Positions 1-8,638 of a DNA stretch of 64,000 nucleotides are shown here, in pieces (position 1 is the stretch's first letter; every line of letters starts with the position of its first letter). The stretch spans positions 62,001 to 126,000 of the forward strand of contig NZ_JADKRX010000004.1 in NCBI RefSeq assembly GCF_015350975.1. The letters are read 5' to 3'. A program made the position numbers and the translations under genes. Origin of the DNA: Curtobacterium sp. VKM Ac-1395 (lineage in GTDB: Bacteria; Actinomycetota; Actinomycetes; Actinomycetales; Microbacteriaceae). Under the pieces are notes generated by a model. The model saw only the letters and a list, made by a program, of their open reading frames with translations, was not told the origin of the DNA and did no database searches.

Positions 1-241
1 AGGCGTCCAGCACGAGCGTCTCGGTGCTGACACTCGGCGCCAGGCCGAGGAGCAGCTGCGACGTGATCGAGTTGAGCCAGGACAGGCGGTCGGGACCGGT
101 GACGGTGACCACACCCAGGCCGAGCTCGACCACGGCGGTGCCACGCTCCAGCAGCCGCTGCTCGCCCAGGGGGTTGCCGAAGTGGGCGGCCGGGCCCTCC
201 GCGGACGCGACGAAGCCGTCACGCGCGGCGAAGACGGCCAT
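1..241 (-). CDS. ygfZ: YgfZ/GcvT-like folate-binding protein, N-terminal part
   Basis: Reading leftward from an ATG at 241, the first 80 residues are visible and the gene runs off the window edge. The translation begins MAVFAARDGFVASAEGPAAH and includes VTVTGPDRLSWLNSITSQLL. This resembles the tetrahydrofolate-binding GcvT fold and the GPDR...LNS..S entry of YgfZ proteins, which help maintain Fe-S enzymes. Its ATG shares one base with the TGA of the nitrobindin-like gene (TGATG), so the two are translationally coupled. The characteristic YgfZ cysteine motif lies outside the window, so a true GcvT relative cannot be fully excluded. Confidence 0.8.
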   Translation of the reverse strand, partial: MAVFAARDGFVASAEGPAAHFGNPLGEQRLLERGTAVVELGLGVVTVTGPDRLSWLNSITSQLLLGLAPSVSTETLVLDA

Positions 242-861
242 CAGTCGACCTTCGCGAGCTGCCCCGAGGCGTGCGAGGTGAGTCCCTGGCCGAGCGCGGC
301 GATGTCCCACGCCCAGAAGAGCTTGCCCTCGACCAGCCCGTACAGGCGGGTGGCCGCGGAGTACTCCTTGGCGTTGGCCGAGCGCATCACGGCGTCGGTG
401 GCGAGGTCGATGCGGCCCTTGCGGACCTGCCCGACGTAGAGCTCGTTGACGCCGGTGGGGTGGATGATCATGGCCTCGACGTCGAAGCCGTCGTTCGCGT
501 TGCGGAGCGCCTCGACGCTCTGCGTGGTCGTGAACGGCGCGTTCCCCTCGCCCATGAGCATCGCCGGGCCGCGGTCACCCGGCTCGGACGGACGGTCCAG
601 GCGCCAGTAGCCCATCTCGGCGGCCAGCGGCGTGTGCTGCTCGTCGAGGAGCCACGTGGTGGACGTGTAGTTGAGGTACGGCAGGCCGTCGTGGCTGAAG
701 CTCACGCGCTGGCCGAACTCGTACGAGCGGACCTCTGGTTCCTCGTCGTCGCCGGACGGTTCGCCGATCGGGTACTCGACCACGCCGGTGCCCTCCCAGA
801 CGCCGACGAGCCAGGAGAGCGGGACGAGTTCAGCGGCCAGGCCCTCCGGCAGTTCGATCAA
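241..861 (-). CDS. Nitrobindin-like FABP-family heme protein (DUF1794)
   Basis: This 206-residue protein opens with the family signature VGVWEGTG at about residue 19-26 and carries GYWR near the middle. A C-terminal segment ALGQGLTSHASGQLAKV supplies the conserved histidine that acts as heme ligand in nitrobindins. Family members are ten-stranded beta barrels that bind ferric heme and isomerise peroxynitrite; that activity is inferred here. The start is TTG at 861, which overlaps the TGA of the upstream 38-residue ORF. The stop overlaps the ygfZ start, so the three genes look like one coupled minus-strand unit. The acidic stretch EPSGDDEEPEV is an insertion after the first strand. Confidence 0.85.
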   Translation of the reverse strand: MIELPEGLAAELVPLSWLVGVWEGTGVVEYPIGEPSGDDEEPEVRSYEFGQRVSFSHDGLPYLNYTSTTWLLDEQHTPLAAEMGYWRLDRPSEPGDRGPAMLMGEGNAPFTTTQSVEALRNANDGFDVEAMIIHPTGVNELYVGQVRKGRIDLATDAVMRSANAKEYSAATRLYGLVEGKLFWAWDIAALGQGLTSHASGQLAKVD

Positions 862-974
862 CGCTGACCCTTGAACAGCTTCACGACGACGGTCACCGAG
901 ATGAACGCGATCGCGAGCGACGCCAGGCCGAGGAGGCCCACGTAGAAGAGCTCGAGCGCAAGCAGCGAATCCAT
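858..974 (-). CDS. Small single-span membrane protein, 38 residues
   Basis: An ATG at 974 opens a 38-codon frame translating to MDSLLALELFYVGLLGLASL, followed by AIAFISVTVVVKLFKGQR. One hydrophobic helix of about 25 residues ends in a basic tail, as in a type I or tail-anchored microprotein. Its TGA overlaps the TTG start of the nitrobindin-like gene, and that tight coupling is the main support that it is translated. No function is recognised. It could be a leader peptide that tunes translation of the downstream gene. Confidence 0.55.
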   Translation of the reverse strand: MDSLLALELFYVGLLGLASLAIAFISVTVVVKLFKGQR

Positions 975-997
975 GCCAGGAGTCTACGCGGCCAGGC

Positions 998-1279
998 TCA
1001 ACGTGCCAGGAGCACCACGGCGGTCACGAGCACGACGACGAACGAACCCGAGGACGCGATGCTGATCCGCTCGACCAGGCCGTCCTTGGTCGCGGTGATG
1101 AGCTGCAGCACGAAGCTGACCATCACCGACGCCACGAACACGAGCAGCAGCCACGCGAAGGAGTCCCGCTCGCTCAGCGTCAGGACGAGCACGGCTCCGA
1201 CGATCGTCAGCAGCCAGACGGGCAGCACCGACGTCAGCTGCAGGCGGCGCTGGTCGGCGGGCGGGACGGGCTCGGTCAC
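998..1279 (-). CDS. Small integral membrane protein, 93 residues
   Basis: The frame starts at GTG 1279 and stops at TGA 998-1000. After a hydrophilic N-terminus (MTEPVPPADQRRLQ) come three predicted transmembrane helices, at about residues 15-34, 40-62 and 72-92, the last ending at the C-terminal LLAR. The second and third are joined by the polar loop ATKDGLVERISI. No family is recognised. It is divergent from glnR across 85 bases and lies just upstream of the coupled membrane microprotein, so it may lead that minus-strand unit. Confidence 0.7.
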   Translation of the reverse strand: MTEPVPPADQRRLQLTSVLPVWLLTIVGAVLVLTLSERDSFAWLLLVFVASVMVSFVLQLITATKDGLVERISIASSGSFVVVLVTAVVLLAR

Positions 1280-1364
1280 GTCCCCATCATGACAGGCGCG
1301 GTCAGGGCGGCGTGTCGAGCATCACTAGGATGTCTCCACGACGTCTTCCCGCTCTGGAGGTCCT

Positions 1365-2048
1365 GTGGCACAGCTCCTGGTACTCACTTCGGCTGCGCCC
1401 GGCGACGTCCTGCCGGCCCTCGGCCTCCTGAGCCACCGGATCCGCCACGTGCCGGCGGAGGCCTCGCACCTGGTCAACGCCCCACAGAGCGACCTGATGT
1501 TCGTGGACGCCCGCACCGATCTGGTCAGTGCGAAGGCCCTGTGCAAGATCCTCGCCACGTCCGGCTCGACGACGCCCATCGTGCTCGTCGTGACCGAGGG
1601 TGGCCTGACCGCGGTCACGAGCGAGTGGAACGTCGACGACGTCGTGCTCGAGACCGCCGGCCCCGCCGAGGTCGACGCCCGCATCCGCCTGAGCTCCGGC
1701 CGGGCCGCCAAGAACCAGACGGGCTCGAAGATCCAGGCCTCCGGGGTCGTCATCGACGAGGCCAGCTACTCGGCCAAGGTCCGCGGCAAGCCGCTCGACC
1801 TCACCTTCAAGGAGTTCGAGCTCCTGCGGTTCTTCGCCACGCACCCGTCGCGGGTGTTCACGCGCGAACAGCTCCTCAGCGAGGTCTGGGGCTACGACTA
1901 CTTCGGTGGCACCCGCACGGTCGACGTGCACGTCCGTCGCCTGCGCGCCAAGCTCGGCGACCTCGAGTCGCTCATCGGCACCGTCCGCAACGTCGGGTAC
2001 CGCTTCAACGTGTACGAGGACGAAGCCGACCGCCTGATGGGGCAGTAG
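1365..2048 (+). CDS. glnR: GlnR-type orphan OmpR-family response regulator
   Basis: The 227-residue protein has a degenerate receiver domain (about 1-105) and an OmpR/PhoB winged helix (about 125-220). The winged helix includes [20 protein letters not shown] and the recognition-helix region [17 protein letters not shown]. The receiver keeps VDARTDL with Asp48, in the pattern of actinobacterial GlnR rather than of phosphorylated regulators. GlnR controls nitrogen assimilation genes in streptomycetes and mycobacteria; the same role is inferred here. Start GTG 1365 follows TGGAGG at 1355-1360. A TAGGAT at 1326-1331 is a good -10. mshD begins two bases after the stop, the same order seen in mycobacteria. 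Confidence 0.85.
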   Translation: MAQLLVLTSAAPGDVLPALGLLSHRIRHVPAEASHLVNAPQSDLMFVDARTDLVSAKALCKILATSGSTTPIVLVVTEGGLTAVTSEWNVDDVVLETAGPAEVDARIRLSSGRAAKNQTGSKIQASGVVIDEASYSAKVRGKPLDLTFKEFELLRFFATHPSRVFTREQLLSEVWGYDYFGGTRTVDVHVRRLRAKLGDLESLIGTVRNVGYRFNVYEDEADRLMGQ

Positions 2049-2050
2049 TC

Positions 2051-2890
2051 GTGCCCGACCTTGGTGCCTTCGTCGTCCCCGACGAGCCGCCGCCCTTCTC
2101 CGACCAGACCCTGGTCGACGTGCGCGCCGGCCGTGCCGTCGTGCTCGAGGAGCCCGACGGGGTCGCAGCCGGACCCGACGGGGTCGCAGCCGGACCCGAC
2201 GGGGTCGCGGTCGTGCGTGAGGGCGAGCTGGAACTCGTCGTCCGCCGGGAGGCCCGTGGCCATGGCACCGGGACTCGTCTCGTCGAGCGGGCGCTCGCGC
2301 TGGGCGGCGGGGCCGCACCGCGGCTGGCCTGGGCGCACGGCGACAGCCCGGCGGCGCGGGCCATCGCCACCCGGTACGGCTGGGCCCCCACGAGGACCCT
2401 GCTGCAGCTCCGCGCGCCGGTGCCGACCACCGGGGCAGAACTCGGCCTCCCGACCGGGTCCACCCTGGCCGCCTTCCGGCCGGGCACCGACGAGGCGGAC
2501 TGGCTCGCGCTGAACGCCGCGGCCTTCGCGTCCCACCCGGAGCAGGGGTCGATGACGATGGACGACCTGCTCGCGCGTGAGGCCGAGCCGTGGTTCGACC
2601 CCGCTGACCTGGTGCTGCTGCGGGACGCCTCCGGCGGGCTCGCGGGGTCGTGCTGGCTCAAGGTCGAGGACGGCATCGGCGAGTTCTACGCCGTCGCCGT
2701 GCGCCCGGACCTGCAGGGACAGGGTCTCGGGGGCGTGCTCATGCGCGCGGGGTCTGCCCGGTTGGTCGGACGGGGACTCGCCGCCCAGGCGCTCTACGTC
2801 GAGGGCGACAACGAGCCCGCGCTGGCGCTGTACCGACGGTCCGGGTTCACGCAGCACGCGATCGACGTGCAGTACGCCGCGCCGGCCTGA
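2051..2890 (+). CDS. mshD: Mycothiol synthase (tandem GNAT acetyltransferase)
   Basis: This is a 279-residue tandem GNAT protein. The N-terminal domain is degenerate (GELELVVRREARGHGTGTRL). The C-terminal domain has the acetyl-CoA loop VRPDLQGQGLGGVLMRAG and the MshD-like YVEGDNEPALALYRRSGF. MshD acetylates Cys-GlcN-Ins, the last step in making mycothiol, the cytosolic redox thiol of actinomycetes. The start is GTG 2051, two bases after the glnR stop, so it is cotranscribed with glnR. An unusual in-frame 21-bp tandem repeat gives three copies of a DGVA(AGP)-type unit near residues 36-53. Confidence 0.88.
   Translation: MPDLGAFVVPDEPPPFSDQTLVDVRAGRAVVLEEPDGVAAGPDGVAAGPDGVAVVREGELELVVRREARGHGTGTRLVERALALGGGAAPRLAWAHGDSPAARAIATRYGWAPTRTLLQLRAPVPTTGAELGLPTGSTLAAFRPGTDEADWLALNAAAFASHPEQGSMTMDDLLAREAEPWFDPADLVLLRDASGGLAGSCWLKVEDGIGEFYAVAVRPDLQGQGLGGVLMRAGSARLVGRGLAAQALYVEGDNEPALALYRRSGFTQHAIDVQYAAPA
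2156..2210 (+). repeat. 21-bp tandem repeat inside mshD, 2.6 copies
   Basis: The unit GACGGGGTCGCAGCCGGACC plus one C occurs at 2156-2176 and identically at 2177-2197. A partial third copy covers 2198-2210. It is in frame and encodes DGVAAGP repeated in the N-terminal GNAT domain. Identical neighbouring copies indicate a recent slippage or duplication. Confidence 0.9.
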
Positions 2891-2909
2891 CCTCCTCCAC
2901 AGCAGCCCC

Positions 2910-2931
2910 GTTCACCGCGCGTTCCCACAGG
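2910..2931 (+). promoter_or_regulatory. Candidate PHO box upstream of ppk1
   Basis: Two adjacent 11-nt units, GTTCACCGCGC and GTTCCCACAGG, resemble the GTTCACC direct-repeat units bound by PhoP in streptomycetes. They lie 50 bases before the ppk1 start in the short mshD-ppk1 gap. Binding is inferred from the pattern only; the second unit is a weaker match. Confidence 0.45.
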
Positions 2932-2980
2932 CACGCCCTCCGGCCCTCCGACCGCAGCACGCGGGTGGCAGGATGTGGGC

Positions 2981-5146
2981 ATGGACACCGAACCGCAGCT
3001 CGACGGCGACTCCGTCTCGAACGACCTCGACGACTTCGACGAGGTCGTCGAGGTCGAGCACGAGTCCCTGCCGTCGGACCGCTACTTCGACCGCGAGATC
3101 AGCTGGCTCCGGTTCAACCAGCGGGTCCTCGAACTGGGTGAGGACCGCACGGTCCCGCTGCTCGAGCGCGCCAACTTCCTGGCGATCTTCGCGTCGAACC
3201 TCGACGAGTTCTTCATGGTCCGCGTCGCCGGTCTCAAGCGCCGCATCGACACCGGCATCGCCGTCCCGACGAACGTCGGCCGCGCACCGAGCGACGTCCT
3301 CCGGGACATCGCCAAGAAGGCCCACGAGCTGCAGGACCGCCACGCGCAGGCCTTCATCGGCTCGCTGAAGCCCGACCTCGACGCCGCCGGCCTGCACATC
3401 GAGCACTGGTCCGACCTGGGGGAGGACGACCGCGCCCGCATGCGCGAGTACTTCGCCGAGCAGATCTTCCCCGTCCTGATGCCCCTCGCGGTGGACCCGG
3501 CACACCCGTTCCCGTACATCTCCGGCCTGTCGCTGAACCTCGCGGTGCGCGTGCGCAACCCGAAGTCGCAGCGGCAGGAGTTCGCGCGGCTCAAGGTCCC
3601 GCAGAACTTCTCGCGACTGATCAAGCTGCCGGACGACAACTCCGGGCGCATGCGCTTCATCCCGCTCGAGGACCTCATCGCCAACCACCTCGGCGACCTG
3701 TTCCCGGGGATGGAGGTCCTCGAGCACCACGTCTTCCGCGTCACCAGGAACGAGGACGTCGAGATCGAGGAGGACGAAGCCGAGAACCTCATCCAGGCCC
3801 TCGAGCGCGAGCTGCTGCGTCGCCGCTTCGGTCCGCCCATCCGCCTCGAGATCACCGAGGACATGGACCCGGTGACGCTCGACCTGCTCGTCCGGGAGCT
3901 CGACATCACGGAACAAGAGGTCTACCGGCTGCCGTCCCCGCTGGACCTCGGCTGCCTGTTCGAGATCTCGAAGATCAACCGGCCCGACCTGCACTACCCG
4001 AAGCACGTGCCGACCACCCCCGTGCAGTTCCAGCCGGGCGAACCGAACACCAAGCCCGACCTGTTCCGTGCCATCGCGGCCAGGGACGTCCTCGTGCACC
4101 ACCCGTACGAGTCCTTCGCCACGAGCGTGCAGGCCTTCCTCGAGCAGGCGGCCGCCGACCCGAACGTGCTCGCGATCAAGCAGACGCTGTACCGCACGTC
4201 GGGCGACTCCCCCATCGTGGAAGCCCTCATCGACGCCGCCGCTGCGGGCAAGCAGGTGCTCGCGCTGGTCGAGATCAAGGCGCGCTTCGACGAGCAGAAC
4301 AACATCACCTGGGCCCGCAAGCTCGAGAAGGCCGGCGTGCACGTGGTCTACGGCCTGGTCGGGCTGAAGACGCACTCCAAGCTCGTGCTCGTCATCCGAC
4401 AAGAGGGCGGCACGCTCAAGCACTACAGCCACATCGGCACGGGCAACTACAACCCGAAGACCTCGCGCATCTACGAGGACATGGGGCTGTTCACGGCGGA
4501 CGACGTCGTGGGCAAGGACCTCACCCGCCTGTTCAACGAGCTCTCCGGGTACGCGATCGAGAAGAAGTTCAAGCGGCTGCTGGTCGCTCCGCTGCACCTG
4601 CGGAAGGGCCTGCTCAAGCGCATCCAGGTCGAGGCCGACAACGCCCGCGCTGGACTGCCCTCAGGCATCCGGATCAAGGTCAACTCGATGGTCGACGAGC
4701 AGATCATCGACGCCCTCTACCTGGCCAGCCAGGCCGGCGTGCCGATCGACGTCCTGGTGCGCGGCATCTGCTCGCTCAAGCCCGGGCTCGAGGGCGTCAG
4801 CGAGACGATCCGCGTGCGCAGCGTCGTCGGGCGGTACCTCGAGCACTCCCGCGCGTTCGCCTTCCACAACGACGGCGACCCGTTCGTGTTCATCGGCAGC
4901 GCCGACATGATGCACCGCAACCTCGACCGCCGCGTCGAGGCCCTGGTGCGCCTGTCCGACCCGGCCCACGTGAACGAGGTCACCGAGGTCTTCGACCTGG
5001 CGATGGCCGAGACCACCAGCTCGTGGCACCTCGAGTCCGACGGCGAGTGGACCCGCCACTCCACGGACCAGGACGGCCACCCGTTCGACGACGTGCAGAA
5101 TGTGATCATGCGGAAGATCTCGGCGCGGAAGCGCTCCACGCGGTGA
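2981..5146 (+). CDS. ppk1: Polyphosphate kinase 1
   Basis: The 721-residue enzyme has full PPK1 length. It reversibly polymerises the ATP gamma-phosphate into polyphosphate. The N-terminal [20 protein letters not shown] matches the conserved entry of the family. His465 in [11 protein letters not shown] is the expected phosphohistidine, and His645 lies in [17 protein letters not shown], the second catalytic histidine motif. The [19 protein letters not shown] motif is intact. ATG 2981 is preferred over GTG 2975 because AGGA at 2970-2973 is well spaced for it. The mutT1 start overlaps the stop. A PHO-box-like repeat precedes the gene. Confidence 0.96.
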   Translation: MDTEPQLDGDSVSNDLDDFDEVVEVEHESLPSDRYFDREISWLRFNQRVLELGEDRTVPLLERANFLAIFASNLDEFFMVRVAGLKRRIDTGIAVPTNVGRAPSDVLRDIAKKAHELQDRHAQAFIGSLKPDLDAAGLHIEHWSDLGEDDRARMREYFAEQIFPVLMPLAVDPAHPFPYISGLSLNLAVRVRNPKSQRQEFARLKVPQNFSRLIKLPDDNSGRMRFIPLEDLIANHLGDLFPGMEVLEHHVFRVTRNEDVEIEEDEAENLIQALERELLRRRFGPPIRLEITEDMDPVTLDLLVRELDITEQEVYRLPSPLDLGCLFEISKINRPDLHYPKHVPTTPVQFQPGEPNTKPDLFRAIAARDVLVHHPYESFATSVQAFLEQAAADPNVLAIKQTLYRTSGDSPIVEALIDAAAAGKQVLALVEIKARFDEQNNITWARKLEKAGVHVVYGLVGLKTHSKLVLVIRQEGGTLKHYSHIGTGNYNPKTSRIYEDMGLFTADDVVGKDLTRLFNELSGYAIEKKFKRLLVAPLHLRKGLLKRIQVEADNARAGLPSGIRIKVNSMVDEQIIDALYLASQAGVPIDVLVRGICSLKPGLEGVSETIRVRSVVGRYLEHSRAFAFHNDGDPFVFIGSADMMHRNLDRRVEALVRLSDPAHVNEVTEVFDLAMAETTSSWHLESDGEWTRHSTDQDGHPFDDVQNVIMRKISARKRSTR

Positions 5147-6090
5147 GCGGCACCTCCGCAGGCCCCGTCCTCGCGGCGGGGGCAGTGGTGTGGCGCGAGC
5201 AGGACGGGGAGCCGCTCGTGCTCCTGGTCCACCGTGAGTACCACAAGGACGTCTCCTTCCCCAAGGGCAAGGTCGACCCGGGCGAAGCGGTCCCCACGGC
5301 CGCCGTCCGCGAAGTCCTCGAGGAGACCGGCCACCGCGTCCACCTCGGCGCCCCGCTCGGCACCGCGGAGTACGTCCTGCCGAACGGCCGCGACAAGGTC
5401 GTGCAGTACTGGGCGGCCCGGGTGTCCTCGAAGGAACTCGAGCGCGCCGGCACGTTCCGTCCGAACCACGAGGTCGCCGCGATCGAGTGGGTGACGATCG
5501 ACGACGCCCGCGCCCGGCTCACCTACGCCCGCGACGTCGAGATCCTCGAGCGCTTCGCCGAGCGTGTCGACACCGGCCAGCACCGCACCTTCGCGCTCAT
5601 CGCCCTGCGGCACGCCAAGACCACGCCGGGCTCCGACTGGCACGGCCCCGACGCCTCCCGGCCGCTCCTGGCCGTCGGTCGTGCGCAGGCGAAGGCCGCT
5701 GCGGCACCGATCGCCGCGTTCGGCCCGAAGAAGATCATCAGCAGCACGGCCGCACGGTGCCTGGCGACCGTCGAGCCCCTCTCCGACCGGGTCAAGCTCG
5801 GCGTCTCGAGCACGCCCGACATCAGCCAGGACGCCCACGAGCAGGGCTCCGCCGACGTCAAGGGCGTCGTGCGCAAGCGCCTCGCGAAGGGCAAGTCCGC
5901 CGTGTTCTGCTCGCACGGCCCGGTGCTGCCCGACATCGTCGCGCGGATCGCCACGGACACCACCGACGACACCGACCGCTTCGACCTGCGCCGTGCCGCG
6001 ATGCTGTCGGTCGGCGACTTCGCCGTGCTGCACATCGCCGACGACACGCTCGTCGCCGTCGAGACGCACCGCAACACCGTCACGGCGTAG
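5143..6090 (+). CDS. mutT1: MutT1-type Nudix hydrolase with histidine phosphatase domain
   Basis: The start GTG 5143 overlaps the ppk1 TGA as GTGA. Residues about 5-135 form a Nudix domain with the box [20 protein letters not shown]. Residues about 145-315 form a phosphoglycerate-mutase-like histidine phosphatase domain, with the RHA motif in LIALRHAKT and a second histidine in [10 protein letters not shown]. Mycobacterial MutT1 with this architecture degrades 8-oxo-GTP/dGTP and diadenosine polyphosphates. The pairing with ppk1 is conserved in actinobacteria and suggests a link between nucleotide hygiene and polyphosphate turnover. Confidence 0.9.
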   Translation: MSGTSAGPVLAAGAVVWREQDGEPLVLLVHREYHKDVSFPKGKVDPGEAVPTAAVREVLEETGHRVHLGAPLGTAEYVLPNGRDKVVQYWAARVSSKELERAGTFRPNHEVAAIEWVTIDDARARLTYARDVEILERFAERVDTGQHRTFALIALRHAKTTPGSDWHGPDASRPLLAVGRAQAKAAAAPIAAFGPKKIISSTAARCLATVEPLSDRVKLGVSSTPDISQDAHEQGSADVKGVVRKRLAKGKSAVFCSHGPVLPDIVARIATDTTDDTDRFDLRRAAMLSVGDFAVLHIADDTLVAVETHRNTVTA

Positions 6091-6134
6091 CGCGACGCCC
6101 CGGGCGCACCTGCGCTGCAGCGCCCGCGTCACGA

Positions 6135-6218
6135 CCAGGACCCAGACCCGGACTTGGACCCAGACCCAGACCCAGACCCGGTCCCGGTCCCGGTCCCGGA
6201 ACCGACCCCGGCACCGGC
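6135..6218 (+). repeat. Degenerate hexanucleotide repeat array
   Basis: About fourteen consecutive 6-bp units of the types CCCAGA, CCCGGA, CCCGGT and CCCGGC occupy the first third of the 385-base gap between mutT1 and pstS. They drift gradually from CCCAGA to CCCGGT, as expected of a slippage-generated array. In two frames they would read Asp-Pro or Val-Pro repeats, but no convincing gene contains them. Confidence 0.85.
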
Positions 6219-6344
6219 CCCGTCACCCGGTGTCACCGCGCGCCCGAGCCAGCGCCAGCCTCCCGTCCGCCGCCGGGCACGCTGTTCCCGATCCTGCCCC
6301 CGGAACCGCCCCCGTGCTCGCGTTCCGCGCCGCGTCACCCCCTC

Positions 6345-6399
6345 GTTCACCTCCCGTTCACCGGCGGGCGTCATCCCGGTCACTTCGCGTCCCTACAGT
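6345..6399 (+). promoter_or_regulatory. Candidate PHO boxes and -10 of pstS
   Basis: Four contiguous 11-nt units run 6345-6355 (GTTCACCTCCC), 6356-6366 (GTTCACCGGCG), 6367-6377 (GGCGTCATCCC) and 6378-6388 (GGTCACTTCGC). They match the architecture of streptomycete PhoP sites: two strong GTTCACC units, one weak unit, one good unit. TACAGT at 6394-6399 fits a -10 placed so that the last unit covers the -35 position. This predicts activation on phosphate starvation. The PhoP regulator itself is not in the window. Confidence 0.7.
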
Positions 6400-6475
6400 C
6401 GCTCGCGGGTCGGCACCGGCCCACGGGACTGAACAGCGGTCCCACCTGCACTCCACATTCCCCGAAGGGACCCCT

Positions 6476-7585
6476 GTGAACATCAAGCGAATCGGTTCGA
6501 TCGCAGCAATCGCGATCGCCGGCGCAGTCGTGCTCTCCTCGTGCGCGGCGAACGAAGGCGGCGCGGGCAGCACCTCGTCGGCTTCCGCCTCGGGTGTCGA
6601 CTACTCGAAGCTCTCCGGCACCCTCACCGCGTCGGGCTCCTCCGCGCAGCAGACCGCCGAGACCGTCTGGGGCACCGGCTTCCAGGACCAGGCCTCCGGC
6701 GTCACGGTCAACTACTCGCCGGACGGCTCCGGCGCCGGCCGCAAGAACTTCATCTCCGGCGCGGCGGACTTCGCCGGCTCGGACGCAGCGCTCTCCGACG
6801 AGGAGCTCGCCGGCACCTTCGCGAACTGCGCGGCGGACTCCAAGGCCATCGACATCCCGGTCTACATCTCCCCGATCGCCATCGCCTTCAAGGTCGACGG
6901 CGTCAAGGACCTGACGCTCGACGCCAAGACCATCGCGGGCATCTTCTCCGGCAAGATCACGAAGTGGGACGACTCCCAGATCGCCGACCTGAACAAGGAC
7001 GCGAAGCTGCCGAGCGCGAACATCACCGTCGTGCACCGCTCGGACGACTCGGGCACCACGCAGAACTTCTCCGAGTACCTGTCGGCGAACGCTGGTGACG
7101 TCTGGACCGAGGCGCCCAGCCAGACCTTCCCGTACCAGGTCGGCGACGGCGCTGCGAAGGGCTCCGGTGTGGCCTCGGCCATGCAGGGCGCGACCAACGC
7201 GATCACCTACATCGACGACTCCGGTGCGGGCGACCTCGACAAGGCCAAGCTCATGGTCGGCGACAAGGCCACCGAGCTCTCCGCTGACGGCGCTGCCAAG
7301 GTCGTCGCGGACTCCGAGACGGTCTCCGGCCGCGAGACGAACGACCTCGCGATCGACATCAACCGCAAGGACACCGCCGAGGGCGCCTGGCCGCTCGTGC
7401 TCGTCTCCTACGCCATAGCGTGCCAGGAGTACAAGGACGCCGACAAGGCCGACCTGGTCAAGTCGTACCTGACCTACGTCGTGTCGGACGACGCCCAGAA
7501 GGCCGCCGCGACGGAGGCCAAGTCGGCCGCCCTCTCGTCGGACCTCGGCAAGAAGGCCGCTGACGCGGTCGCCTCGATCAAGTAA
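6476..7585 (+). CDS. pstS: Phosphate ABC transporter substrate-binding lipoprotein
   Basis: The 369-residue precursor has a lipoprotein signal with lipobox LSSC (Cys23) followed by a Ser/Gly-rich linker. It then carries PstS phosphate-binding motifs: TASGSSAQ, the GSGAGRKNFI region, and RSDDSGTTQNFSEYL. PstS captures inorganic phosphate outside the membrane and delivers it to PstC/PstA. The start is GTG 6476, behind GAAGGGA at 6463-6469. It is the first gene of pstSCAB and is separated from pstC by a 16-bp hairpin, which is typical where the binding protein must be made in excess. No phoU follows the operon. Confidence 0.95.
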   Translation: MNIKRIGSIAAIAIAGAVVLSSCAANEGGAGSTSSASASGVDYSKLSGTLTASGSSAQQTAETVWGTGFQDQASGVTVNYSPDGSGAGRKNFISGAADFAGSDAALSDEELAGTFANCAADSKAIDIPVYISPIAIAFKVDGVKDLTLDAKTIAGIFSGKITKWDDSQIADLNKDAKLPSANITVVHRSDDSGTTQNFSEYLSANAGDVWTEAPSQTFPYQVGDGAAKGSGVASAMQGATNAITYIDDSGAGDLDKAKLMVGDKATELSADGAAKVVADSETVSGRETNDLAIDINRKDTAEGAWPLVLVSYAIACQEYKDADKADLVKSYLTYVVSDDAQKAAATEAKSAALSSDLGKKAADAVASIK

Positions 7586-7601
7586 CAACTCCTCACCGAG
7601 A

Positions 7602-7639
7602 GCCCGGGTGCCGGTCCTCCCACGGACCGGCACCCGGGC
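7602..7639 (+). terminator. pstS-pstC intercistronic stem-loop
   Basis: A perfect 16-bp inverted repeat (GCCCGGGTGCCGGTCC at 7602-7617, its complement at 7624-7639) has a six-base loop and no U-tract. The position suggests partial termination, or 3' protection of pstS mRNA, which would give high PstS relative to the membrane genes. Confidence 0.8.
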
Positions 7640-7673
7640 ACTTCCCCGTCTCCCGACAGGAGTCCCACGCCCC

Positions 7674-8624
7674 ATGACCTCCGCACCCGTCCAGCAAGGC
7701 GCTTCCCTCGCCCCGGCGAAGGCCAAGTCCGTCGTCCGTGTCGGCGACCGTGTCTTCTCCGCCGCCTCCGTCATCTCCGGCGGCCTCATCCTGGTCGTGC
7801 TCGCGCTGGTCGCCGCCTTCCTCGTCTGGCAGAGCATCCCCGCCTTCTCCGCCAAGGTCGGCGAGCTGCCCAACCAGGCGGCGAACTTCTGGGACTACGT
7901 CGGACCGCTCGTCTTCGGCACCATCTGGTCGGCGCTCCTGGCGCTCGTCATGGCGGTCCCGCTCGCGCTCGGGATCGCGCTCTTCATCTCGCACTTCGCA
8001 CCGCGGCGAATCGCACCGCTGCTCGGCTACGTCATCGACCTGCTCGCCGCGGTCCCGTCGGTCGTCTACGGCCTGTGGGGCATCGTGGTGCTGTCGCAGT
8101 TCGTCAAGCCCTTCTACGCGTTCCTCAACGAGTACTTCGGCTGGATCCCGCTGTTCTCCGGGCAGGTGTCCGGCACCGGTCGCACGATCCTCACGGCGGC
8201 GATCGTCCTCGCCGTCATGACGATCCCGATCATGACGGCGATCATGCGCGAGATCTTCCTGCAGGCGCCGACCCTCAACGAAGAGGCCGCGCTCGCCCTC
8301 GGCGCCACGCGCTGGGAGATGATCCGCCTGTCGGTCCTGCCGTTCGCCAAGTCCGGGATCGTGTCCGCGATCATGCTCGGCCTCGGCCGTGCGCTCGGCG
8401 AGACGATGGCGATCGCCCTCGTGCTGTCGGTGTCGACGAACATCTCGTTCAAGCTGCTCACGTCCCTCAACCCGTCGACCATCGCTGCGAACATCGCCCT
8501 GCAGTTCGCCGAGGCGTCCGGAACGGCCCTGAACGCGCTCATCGCGTCCGGTCTGATCCTGTTCGTCATCACCCTGGTCATCAACATGCTCGCGCGCTAC
8601 ATCGTGCGCCGACGCGTCAGCTGA
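7674..8624 (+). CDS. pstC: Phosphate ABC transporter permease PstC
   Basis: The 316-residue integral membrane protein has six predicted helices. The first follows the basic stretch KAKSVVRVGDR, and there is a periplasmic segment before the core helices. The cytoplasmic EAA-type loop is EEAALALGATRWEMIRLSVL, the contact site for PstB. With PstA it forms the phosphate channel. The start is ATG 7674. The frame stays open upstream, but that would run through the intercistronic hairpin, so the longer version is rejected. pstA starts 15 bases after the stop. Confidence 0.93.
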   Translation: MTSAPVQQGASLAPAKAKSVVRVGDRVFSAASVISGGLILVVLALVAAFLVWQSIPAFSAKVGELPNQAANFWDYVGPLVFGTIWSALLALVMAVPLALGIALFISHFAPRRIAPLLGYVIDLLAAVPSVVYGLWGIVVLSQFVKPFYAFLNEYFGWIPLFSGQVSGTGRTILTAAIVLAVMTIPIMTAIMREIFLQAPTLNEEAALALGATRWEMIRLSVLPFAKSGIVSAIMLGLGRALGETMAIALVLSVSTNISFKLLTSLNPSTIAANIALQFAEASGTALNALIASGLILFVITLVINMLARYIVRRRVS

Positions 8625-8638
8625 GAGGTCGCACCCCG

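Noticed and set aside
6154-6432. A Pro-Asp/Pro-Val repeat protein in the mutT1-pstS gap
   Set aside because: The frame is created by the hexanucleotide array, crosses the PHO boxes, and lacks a start with a ribosome site.
5564-7585. A 673-codon frame fusing mutT1 antiphase sequence to pstS
   Set aside because: Only the part from GTG 6476 has a signal peptide and PstS motifs; the upstream part is out-of-frame mutT1 and repeat DNA.
7608-7673. N-terminal extension of pstC
   Set aside because: It runs through the pstS-pstC hairpin, and ATG 7674 fits the PstC start.
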